DNA of 64,000 nucleotides from assembly GCF_901709675.1 (NCBI RefSeq), contig NC_051095.1, positions 8,895,956-8,959,955 on the forward strand, given 5' to 3'. Origin of the DNA: Syngnathus acus. Its lineage: Eukaryota; Chordata; Actinopteri; Syngnathiformes; Syngnathidae. Shown here in pieces: positions 37,401-49,400 of this stretch. Position 1 is the stretch's first letter. Each line of letters begins with the position of its first letter. The translations under genes and the position numbers were made by a program. A model generated the notes under the pieces. That model searched no databases, was not told the DNA's origin, and was given only the letters and a program-made list of their open reading frames with translations.

Positions 37401-40400
37401 GCAAAAACCAAGGAACCTGGACACACAGAATTACTCATTACATTTGTATTTAAATTTTATAAAACTGTTACACTGGTGGTTGGTAGGGAACGAGCTCGTA
37501 CTGGAGTTGCAGTCTTTGCCTTCAGCATGAACTCTTGGCATTATTATTTGCACACTTCTGTATTACTGCACTGTTGGACACTTTATAATTCTTAGTAGCT
37601 CACTTTACTTTGTACATTTGTCTACATACATCCATACATTTTCCGCTTAACTTGTTCAGGGAGCAATTACTAAGTCTTATAGTTTTAGAAAATACACAAC
37701 TGTATTTTAGCTTTTGCCCAATTAAAAGCAGTTTCCTTGTAAATATTGACTTTTTTTTTCTTGAAAAAAAATATTTTATTCCTTAAATTCTGTTTTGTTT
37801 TTCTTCGAAAAATCTTATGAATTTCTACTAACATTTCAACTTGAAAAAACAAGCATATTTGTGAATTTTATGGCATTCACGGTTTCATATTTCAGTTATA
37901 CATGTTTAACTGGCATTAAGATTATGAGGGGATCCTTGGAAATGTTGTTTCTGGATTTCAAAAGAGTGTCTAAATGTTTACCTGCTGCTGTGGAGGCAGG
38001 GATGTGGGTGACATAAGGGTGGTGATGGAAGCGCGGTGGGTTGTCGTTGATGTCGGACACTGTCACGGACACGGTGGCTGAGCTGGACAGGCCTTGCGGC
38101 AACCCTCCATCTGTCGCCATCACTAGCAGCTGGTAATTGGCTCGCTCCTCTCGGTCCAGCAGGGAGCTGGTGATAATCTGTCCGGTTGCTGGGTTGATGG
38201 AGAACTGTCCGTGGCCTCCAGTTAAACTGTAGCTGTTTGGGGAGAAAAGGAGGAATTTGAGGAGGAATTTACATTGAACAAAAACTAAGGAATGAAAGCA
38301 GAATGAAAATGATGTCTAAAATACAAAATTTGAAATTATTAAATACTTCTCACATAATTCTCACACAATCCTCTACATTATAAAAGATTTCTCTCACTTA
38401 GTGTCATGTGTTTCAGTTGCATGCCGCCCAAAATAAATTTTCAAATTAACAAACATGCTCTGAGGTCTGTGAGGTATTTTATTGTTTTATAAAAACAGGT
38501 GTTTTTGACTAAATAAATATACATTAATGAACCCATGAAAAAATAATGAATAAAAATGCAAAATTACACAGCAAAATGATTTCTGAATTAATTTAATGTC
38601 TTGAACAAATACATTAGACAAGTTTATTTACATATTTTAATAAATTATTAAATTAAGAATTGATTAATGTAAATACAAATCATTAAAAAACTTAAAACGC
38701 ACCTACAAATTAAAACAAATGAATAAATGAATAGATAAAGTAAATTACATAGTTGAATCAAATTTAATTTGAATATCTTCCCAAATATATGACCTGTTTA
38801 TTTACCTCTATATTACCTTTTTCTAAGAAGGAAAACATGAATTTATTCAAATTTTTTAATGTAAATGGAAACATTTTTGCTCAATTAATGAATTATGTTC
38901 CATTCAAAGTAATTAAGATGTATTAAATCTGTTTCACACAATAAGGGATGAGTGTGTGCGTGTGCAAGAGCTGTATGCACATACTACGTTTGAGTCTATT
39001 TGATCCTGCCAAAGTACGGTCTATAGAGGTCACTGAAGTACAATTACATACAGTAGATATATATTTTAAAAAAAAAATCAAATTATTAAATTGTAATTGT
39101 TCTACTTCAGCATCAGTTTTTAAAAATCATATTAGCAAACTGATTTCATTTGAAGGCGGCTCGGTGGCGCACTGGGTAGCACGTCCGCCTCACAGTTAGG
39201 AGGGTGCGGGTTCGATTCCACCTCCGGCCCTCCCTGTGTGGAGTTTGCATGTTCTCCCCGGGCCCGCGTGGGTTTTCTCCGGGCACTCCGGTTTCCTCCC
39301 ACATCCCAAAAACATGCTTGGTAGGCCGATTGAAGACTCCAAATTGTCCCTAGGTGTGAGTGCGAGTGCAAATGGTTGTTTGTCTCTGTGTGCCCTGCGA
39401 TCGGCTGGCAACCGGTTCAGGGTGTCCCCTGCCTACTGCCCGTTGACGGCTGGGATAGGCTCCAGCACTCCCGCGACCCCCGTGGGGACTAAGCGGTTCA
39501 GAAAATGGATGGATGGATGGATGGATTTCATTTGACATTCAATTTGCTTTATTGATATTTTTGCTTTGCCTCTTCCCTTGACTGCAGCAAGTAAAACTCG
39601 CTCCCCTCTATTTAATATGCACTCATGGCCTTTAATAAAATACAATATAAACATCGAAACCCATAAAAGAACCATTAAAGTATAACGTATGACTGAATAG
39701 GACAAGGTAAAACCACATGCATCTTATTTTCATACAAACTCATCAGCAAGTCAAGGCTGCAAATTGTTCTGTCTCAAACCCAGACCGGACCCAGACACAA
39801 ATATAAACCGGTGTATAAACGTACATGACGTCGCATACTCTGAAATGTTTCTTCTGAAAGCACCCCCCACCCTCCTGCCCAAAAACTTTACAAGAAAGTA
39901 TGAAGGCAACACGGAAGCTCAGCGGACCTTTAAAAGTCCCTAACCTTAACTCCATCTTAATGGACTTTGAGAATTCCATCTAATAACTGACTGGTCTCTA
40001 TTAAAGGCCCCTGGAACCCCCTGATGGGTACACCTCATACTGTCATAGACAATTAACATCCTCATTACAATGTTTTGGGAAACAGGAGCACACTGTGGTA
40101 CCCCCCAGCGCGTACCCAATATGATTCGCCGAGAGAAAGGAAGGGACAGACTTGAGTCAACGTCCGGCTTGAGAGTCGGGGGGGGGCGACAATCCCTTTA
40201 TGGGGGCAAAGATTTACTGTAGAAAAACAAAATCCGTAAGAAGGATTTGGGGGTGACTAAAACTGGCGTTGGCATTTTAGACGAATGAAACTTGGGCTTT
40301 TGATTTGGCTAGCAACCAGTCCAGTGATGATATCTCACAGCATATTAATGTAGTTGAGAATCCATAGTTTGGAAGATGTACCTTATGACACCATTGAGGC

Positions 40401-43400
40401 CCGTATCTGCGTCAGAACTGTTCACCAGCAACACGTCGGTTCCAGTGGGGGCATCTTCCGTGATGGTAGTGTGGAAGGTAGACGCAGAGAAAATTGGTAC
40501 GTTGTCATTGACGTCGTCCACCAGAACAGTCACTGTCCCCGTTCCGCTCAGCAAAGGAGAACCTGAGAATGCAGGAAGCGAAAGCCATTAGTTTTGGACT
40601 AGCACAAAAAAAAAAAATCTTCCAACTTGAAATCAGATCGTTCAGATGTCTTTCACAGGGTCTCTTATGTGAGGGTGCGTTGCACGGACCGTCATCTGTG
40701 GAATTTGAGTCGGGAGAAAGACTATTTTAGGCGAAAAAAACAACAACGTGGGTGACGAAAGCGGTGCCCGTCGGGTCCTGAGAGGACGAATTTTAAATGA
40801 AAAGCAGATGAAAATCAACTTTTAAAAAAACAGTAACAACTTTGGGATTCCGGCGTCTGCATTGCTTGAACTTTCTAATCCTCCCTGAAATGGAACACTT
40901 GGTAGATCTGTTTCAAACTACGCTCCACCCAGTCTCCCTCATTTTTTGACATTTCTGCATAATAGTCATTTTGATGTTACTTTGAAATAACAAATCATTT
41001 GTACCAGTAGCAGTTTGCGGTTGAGTTACTGTCCCCGGGTACTTTTTATGGCAAAAAAGTAAATTGGAATTTCAGTATGCTCAGTATATTACGATTACCT
41101 GACAACTGGCAGTGAGATACCAGAAAATGGATCATAAAACTAAGCAAACTATCAATGGTTAGGTTAGACTGAGAGTTCAAACGCAACACAAAGGCTAAAA
41201 AGCCAATTAAAGTAATCAAACGCAACATTATTGGGCATTACTGGGCTTTGCTTTACTCAAAACATCACTACACTGCTGGGCTTGATTTAATAAACAGATA
41301 TTCATCCTTAAATCTACCTGGCTTTCCTGCTCAGAACATGAGTGGTAATTAGAATATACCAAGCTGAGTCCCAGAGGGGAAAATACGAGGTAACAGTAAA
41401 CATTTTGATCCGCTTCCCCAAAAAGGCCCTGAAACCAGAGAAGACATCTTTTATTGACTTGTTACCAAATAATGAGTCATGTCCCTCGCTGTTCCACTTT
41501 AGGATCTCCGTTTCCTACTAAATATGGACTATGTTGACTTTTAGGTGATGGCTTGTTGCCACCTTTACAAATATTTAGAAGAATACGGAAACGCGTGTAA
41601 TTCCAAAATTATTGCCCGTTTATACAGGGAAGTCCGCTGACAAATGAGGTTCAAAAAATGTTTGGTATGGTCAATATGCTTGTCTTGTGACTTACATTCA
41701 GTTTTTCATGTGGTTGCCTGGCAACGGATTAGGGCTGATCCTCTTTAATTGATCCCAGTGTCTGTATCACTTTAGTGCTGATACTGGCAGCCAAAGTGTG
41801 TTTGGCAGTCAGGCTGTTGTTGATCAAAGATGAGCTGCTTAGTGCTCACAAGAGCTCAGAGACTAACAGGACAACGGCAATCTCCAAAAAAAGACGATTC
41901 CTTGCTTATCTCAATTTATGGGGTGCAATACAATTCAAGAAAAGAAGTGGAACAATTTGATTCGGTTTGATTCAGTGGCATTACGATTCGATTTACGATG
42001 AGGTGATGCTGTTAAATGTTTGTTTCTCGTTTTTTTTAGTTATTTTAATAATTTTGGTAATTTTTAGTCAGTTTTGTTTTATTTCGGAAAATAATTGCAA
42101 TGGTCTCTGCCAAGGCTAACAGAGATCCCAATAAATGAAAAGTTATATCCCCTGTCATGTCGTGAAAAAGTATTTAATTGTGGTCTGTCACTATATGCCC
42201 CACTGTACGGCAAGAAGTTGTATGGCCCAGAATTGGATCAGCTTGTATAAAAAATGCATGGATGAATATTAAATCCACAAGCCTCCAAATAACTTCGATA
42301 GCATTGTTTCCCTATATAGATCGGAAACACACACACACACAATGCTTTTGACTCCCCCGGGCGCAGGATGTGATGTCACTACCTGTTTACCGTCTGGGGA
42401 GAACACAGCCAACCTACTTCACCAAGCACTTGCGCCACCTTTGACCTGCAAATGCCTCGTCCACTGCAAGCACGGGGACGTCGCTGAGGCTAATCCTCCG
42501 TAAGCACAGCGTACACTCGCCCCCACCGAAAAACGCACTCACACACTCCCCTAGCGGCCCTGACCCCGTGCCGACCCCGACGTTGTCGACAGGCGCGGGG
42601 ATCAGACGGGAAGCGTTTCTCACATCTCTCTCGGCCGTATCGCTTCTCTTCGCTCGGCCAAAGCCTCGAGACGTGCCGTCTTAGCCCTTCGGAGCCCTCC
42701 AATATCACCTAACCCCTGGCAGCTGTCTCCGCCGGGCGTGCTCGCCAACATACGAATAGTTCACATCGATCCTGTTACATGGCGTGGGCCGACAGAATTA
42801 GCCGTCTCTGAACCGGATATCTTGGCACGTATGCGAACGCGTGTTAATGGACGTTATGATTGTTATGCTCAAGGTGAGACGATCTAAACATGCTTGATAA
42901 ATCAACATCAACACGGCAGCCGCAGGATAGATCCAATTTCGATTCTTCAATTACTCCCTATGATCAAGCGTGTTGCAGTACATGGGTGGGCAGACTTCGA
43001 CGCCCACATTTGAGTTTTAAAAACAGATGGACCACATCATTGTTAGATTAGGTTAATAAAATATGTAAATGTATCTAATCATCCATTTTCTGTATTGCTT
43101 ATCGCCAGTCTATCCCAGCTGACTTTGGTTGAGAGATGGGGTACGGGGCACACAAAGACAAACAGTCCTTGACACATTCAGTGTTATGTGAACCTAACAT
43201 GCATGTTTTTTGGAGTGTGAGAGGTAACATGCAACAAATATGAGGTGCTATGTTGTATGATATAATATTTCTACCCATCAACATTTAACATGATCAATGC
43301 AGCCTTTTTTTCTGAATAAAATCTGTGAATGAAAAATATTTTTCAACTATCTCATTCAACATTGACAGATTCATTTGTTGCAAATAAAATATTAACATAT

Positions 43401-46400
43401 TAGTATTTCATTATATATATATATTTTTTCTCATAGACGGTTATATCAATCAACTAGAATCCAACCATTTATAGCCACTCACGAATATGTGGATTACATA
43501 AATTAGATCTCATCTTCTTAATTGAAGATAAAGATTAGGGGATGAATCTTGGCTTGTCACACCGATTATGAGGAAGACAAATATCAACGCGCTAAGTCGG
43601 ATAGGTCATGTTTTTGTTTCCCAGTTTGAGGAGTCCCAAATGCAAAAAAATATTAGGTTCAAAGTCACTGTTCTGCTAGATGTTTTTTCTCACAATAATT
43701 TAAACTTTCTCTGCTTTTTGGTCAGAAACCGTTAAAAGAACCTGTCAAATATTGCTCATTACTAAATGGAAAAAAATTGAAATAAACGTTCAATCTTTCT
43801 TTTGTTGGTTTGAGTGCATGTCATAAATTAAGGCAACAACTCTAGAGGGCAATGCTGTGTGTACTATAATAACAAACAAAGAATGGTAGTTTGTGGCACG
43901 TGAGCCATACTTTGCCTATACCTATTCTAGTAATTGAAACAATCCTGGGATGATTTTGAAAACTGCAATCACGTCACATCCAGTCTTTGTTGGAATCTGC
44001 TGTCCTTGATCGTTAAGACTGAAGTCCAGGCAGGTGCCAGCTCGGCGGCCCGAGTCCGGCATCGGGCAAATGACATCATTTTTTTTGTCACGGAAAGAGA
44101 GCTGTTGGAAATTTCACAGCAGGAATGCCAGCTGTCTCGGTGGTTACAAAACTATTTTTCCGTCTGCAATTCCCACCACCCCAAGCCCTTTGTTCTTCTT
44201 CTTTGAGCAGTAGTTGTGTTATCGACACTTTAATGTGGCGTCAGTTCTGTCGCCAAGCCAAATCACATTCCCAAGCAATGCAACTGGATTCCAAACACAA
44301 AGCTGGTCATATTGTCATTTTTATCACCAATTACATTGATTCGAATCATCTGTTTGAAAGAACGCAATGACTGACTTCTTTGGGGTTAACACTTTGTTTT
44401 AGGCACAAGGCAGACAAATAAAGGTTGAAGGAAGAAGCATGGTTCGGGTTAAAACAGTTCTTTTTGTTGCGGTCTTGCAATTACACTCTCGACTCGCTGT
44501 TTGAAAATGAAAAATTGCGGTTGCAAGCGCCTGACAACAAACAGAAGAGTTTGGATTCATGTCTGGAAACAGAGATCCAACGTTTGCTCATGTTGCAAAT
44601 TCCTTTTTTATTTATTTTTTATTTAAATCCTTCCCTCCTCCCCTAATTTCTTGGACACTCACTAACTACTGACATCATCATCAGCGTATCAAATGGCCTC
44701 TGAATTGAATCCTTGTTTAAAAGAATGTCAGATAAAATATCATAGGATTATATGCAATATGCCCAGAAATGCATGACAAACTCAAATGTTTGCATTCCCA
44801 TCATCGTTCCACTAATTTGTAGATTGCCCATCAGACAAGTGATAAATTCATTAACACAATGTTGATCCAAAAAGATAATCTTATTTCAGTGGGGTTAGTC
44901 TGGCAGTCATTGCACAAACCACCATGATTTGACGCTCCTTTTTTTTCCCCATCAATCAGCCTAAGTTTGAATGGAAGACAATTGGATTTCCACTTGTTGC
45001 AGACATATTTTTCAACCCAAACATTTAATTCAGGTCTTATTTTAATAAAAGGTCTACATTAACCATCAGTTGCTTCCGATTCCAACAGATATCCTTGAGT
45101 AGATTTACCAACAGTACTGTAACTTAGTTCTAAATGCAACCAGTACAAAAATTGAAAGAAGTGTTTTGGTCATTTGGCCACCAAAAATATTTTTGAATTT
45201 ACAATACAAACATTTTTTGCCGTCCATTCAGACACATTTCCAGTCAATTTTTGAACCTTGTCGAAGAAATGCATGCACATATATATATGTATATTATTCA
45301 ACTTCAGGGGCAAACATGTCCAAACTCAGATGTCTGCTTGATATTTCAAAATAATCCAGAACCAATTTGGCTGTTTCTTTAACTTCTTGTGGTCTGTTAA
45401 TTGCTGAACCATATCGGAGCACCTTCATATGGAGAAACCTGGAGCAACTCCAAACACTCGGTGTCTAAAATAACAAGCTTTCAGGGCTATGAGACTAAAT
45501 GAGACCATGTGACCATCTGTTGCTTCCTCTTCCACTCTAAAGACCCCCCCCCCCCCCCCCCCCCACACACACACACTCTTGTGTAAGCCTCTCAGCTCAA
45601 AAAGCATTGTCTTGTATAAACATATGGCAGGCTCTAAGCACCTTATTAGTTTATTAGTGTCCATTGCCACTGGACAAATCACATTAATCACCAAGAAGGT
45701 GCCATGGCCATACTTTGTGGTCAGGAGGGGGTATAAATAGATGTGTTAATGGTGATTAAGTGATCTGTTTTCCTATGCTGTAGCTGCTGTTACAGAGCAT
45801 GCTGATATATGACATTGATTCAGAAGAAATGGAGGTTCCCACCTCCTGGGAAAGCTTGTGAGTTGCCCTGAGTTGGCCAGCCTAAGCTGTGTTAAGACTG
45901 AAGTTTGGGTGTCTCTCCTGGCACAAGAGATAATCCGTGCCTTCAATATGTGTCCGAGTGATGTTTTGAGGGGAAAAAAGTTAAGCCGAGATGCACACAG
46001 AAAAACTGAGATGGTCAAACAACCGTATTCATTAAATGGGGAACAGGCTGATGGATGCGTGTGTAAATTTTGGGATGGCCCATCTGTGGATTGAAGTTTA
46101 AGGCTAAACGTTTAATTACGTTTTATGGACTGCGGCTCGATTGTGCTCTTAAGGGCTGGTGTAAATAAATGACTCGGTAGAAGAAAATTGGCCGCAGACA
46201 AGGCAAAATTGACATTTTTCTGCTTCTGAGAACCTGTTGCCTTGCGACAAAGCTTCTTTTAATGTGACCCTGTCCACAGCCACCCCCGGTGAATAGCCTC
46301 AGCTGGGTTCAGGCTGAGAGGTGTCCCCAGTGCCAAACACCACAAACGGAGTAAGCGCGTGCTTTCTCACAAGCTCAGCAACAAAGAAAAAAATAGGGAT

Positions 46401-49400
46401 GACAGATTATACTTCTCAACAATCCGAAATTAGACCTCTAATTTGATTAATGATTATAATAATGATTAATTGTCATTTAGTGGTTTGGATGCTAACAAGG
46501 AAAGGGTATCAAAATCCAAAGATTTTAAGACTTGCGGTAAAGCTCAATAAAACGATTACACTTTTATGTTCTTACGACAAAGACAACGTTATTTGCAGGG
46601 TGGTAGACTCTCAAGAAATTCCCCTTTTAGCATTTTAATGTACAGTGGCACCACAAGATCGCATACACTGGTGCCAAACGGCTCAAAATATCCATTACCA
46701 TACGAATAAACATTTCTTGTAATTTTTGGATTACTATCAAAAGTCATTCATTTGTGGATAAGAGTAAGTACTAGCTGGGACAAAATTAGCATAGCAAAAA
46801 CGTGAGGTGCTGGCCGGCAGAGAAAACATCGTAAAAGATGCACCTAGCCAAGGCTGATGCACACAAACCACCTTTTAAACCTTTTATTTTGTACACTGCC
46901 CAAAGCTATTTCCATAAAACCAACATACCGAAGAGCAACCACAGAGAATATCTGTTTAGAAAAGGCTTGCAAACATGCCTATGAGCACTGGTTAGTTTGT
47001 GCTATTGTAACTGTTAGCAAGAGAGAGTAATTGTGACAGACATTAAATGATATAAAAACAAATGAAATAAAATAGAAATAGGTTCCATGACCCCGCTAAT
47101 GCCAATTAAGTTGTTGTTGGATGGGTTCGAGTGCCTTGTGAAATCTCTAATTAGACATTATTAATTATAATCAGGGCATTATTGTAGCCTATTCAATTAG
47201 CCTAATAATGAGCAACGAGACAATTAACGCCTGTGGACTCATTGCTAGCTAATGAGTTCTGCTTAGTTTTGTTTTCTTATTCCTATTTATCAAAATAAAA
47301 ATTAAAAAAAGTCTTAAATTCACACTGTTTCTTTTCAACACATCTTCCTTCACCCGAGAAAGATGCCCAAATATTTCAGCCACCACTGAAAAAAAAGCAA
47401 TACGTATATACAAAGACTGAGAATATAAAAACATGGGCTTTCTGTGTGACCATATTCACCATAATTGGCATGGGTTTAAAGATTTACTCTAGCTTCTCTT
47501 TAATAAATGTGCCCGAATGCGGTCAGGGCATGTCAGAGTGCCCTGAAGACATTCTCACCACCACACACAGATTCTGGCAAAAACCCTCTCAAGGAGCCCA
47601 AAACATCATTTAACTCCTTTCCATAGGTTTTTATGGCTTTTACTTAGCCCTTGTAGTCCATTTATGCTGTAATGTTTTGTTGCAGCAGGATCCAGGTAGT
47701 AGATCATTAATTTTCCGGTATTTTTGCATTTTGCCTGCAGATGATAGCAGATCTTGGCAATAAAGTGGAGTCGTTTACGCAGGAATGCTCCAAAAAGCTT
47801 TTCCCATAAACAAAGGCAGTGAAATGTTCCACTTGTGATGTCTCTACAATCCAGTGGTTCTCAAACTGAGGTCCAGCGAACTTCAGGGGTCCGCGTGTTA
47901 CAGCTGCGGGACTCCGCAAAATGAATTGCAGTAAATTATTATGTGTGTATCACTTGAAAAGGGTCCCAGGGACCCAAAAAGATTGGAAACCCCTGATTAG
48001 AGGACTGTTTTTCAAGAGTCCGATTGAAGGCCACCATTCATTTGCTTCTTGATGAAATGTTTGGTTCTTGTACAGAGAGCCTAAAAAATGGCTGCATCAG
48101 TGGTATCGGTAGATGTTGCAGCAACTGTGTGTGATTCCACATCGCAACATGGTTTCCCATAATCAGACAATTCAATGGTGAGAGAAGTGTGTGTCAACTG
48201 TTAAAATTTCACACACATTTTCCGAATACCGTTACGGACAGGCGGCGGCTGGGTTTTCATGCAATTGCACCTCTGATACCACTTTCAAAGTTATAATATT
48301 CCTGTGACGTAGAACTAGAGGGTGAAAAAATGCTGCCTTCACTGAGGGCTGAGACCTGGCCCTGTGAGAATGAATTTAAAATCTGATTGGGTGAAGAAAA
48401 TTCCTATTACAAATATAGTTGAAGTCATATTGGCCAGCATTATCGCTCCTGAAAGCCCTCGGCGAATCAGATTGACATGGCAACACACATTCGCTGTAAT
48501 CATAAGGCAGAAAGTTTCTGTGATGACCTCAGGTGATGTGGAGAAAATGCAGGAACGTACTGAAAGAGATTCTATATAGCAACTCTGGCCTGAAGCTTCT
48601 GATCGTAGTTTCGGCTCTGATATTTGTCTAGCAGGCTTGTTTGTCTTTTCGCGGCATGTCTCTGGGCGAAGATCTGGCACCATGGGGGAAGATAAAGGCA
48701 GCCTTTGAAATGTCAAATGTGGTCAGGAACGAGCCGCGCAAGACTGCAGACGCAGAGACGCACGTCTGCAGCATCCACCTTTTCAGCCTGTCGTGCCAAA
48801 TTGTGCCTGGGAGAAACATTCGCCTCCGCCGACTCGGGGCCCAGGCCTCAAAAATGTGAGAAAAACACTGCTGGATAATTTAGACTGTGCTCTTGATTAT
48901 GGGTTTTTTTGATATTTTGATATTCTAACCCAAATCCTTTCTCTCTCTCTGTTGCTCTTGCTGCCTCTCACCAACATTGTACTGAAAATGTCTTGTCAAA
49001 ATATTTTGGAAGCGCTGTCAAGTCCTCTAAATATGGACTCCATGTGAACAGTGCAAAAAAGGCCATCCAGCACTAAATTAGTATGTTCACTCGCCGGGCA
49101 GCTCTGTCCATGTGGCACAAACTTCTAAACACAATTTTCAAGCGAGCAAACCCCTATATATAACATGAAGAAACCATCAGGGCGCAGACTGTGTAATAAG
49201 AAAAAAATCGATGGAAACGTGTAGAAACAATATTAATTATGGATCGATCAGAGGTGGCCATGTCCTGCCTGTTCTCCAGTTCTTACCACTGCAGCACACC
49301 TGATTCGATAAATCAGATTATCAACAAATTCTGTAGAGCAGGGGTGCCCAATACGTCGATCGCCATGCCACTATTGGTCGATCTTTTTATTATTATTATA

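Larger units (their letters stand above)
38233..40381 (-). other. fat4: fat4 intron carrying an intact SINE
   Basis: AT-rich DNA at 38,280-38,940, then the full SINE insertion at 39154-39523 with its duplicated target. No exon recognised. Confidence 0.88.

Noticed and set aside
39165-39219. Possible tRNA gene from A and B boxes
   Set aside because: The context is a SINE head with a 3' body, tail and target-site duplication; no complete cloverleaf or anticodon arm was recognised.
39196-39538. Open frames of 60-99 codons over the SINE
   Set aside because: SINEs are non-coding; these frames recur wherever the repeat occurs.
42414-42708. Two overlapping minus-strand frames of about 70 codons in the CpG island
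   Set aside because: Stop codons are rare in GC-rich DNA; there is no homology, no splice signal and no cadherin motif.
45730-45740. TATAAATA-like sequence in the large intron
   Set aside because: There is no CpG enrichment, initiator context or downstream frame; such a word is expected by chance in AT-rich DNA.
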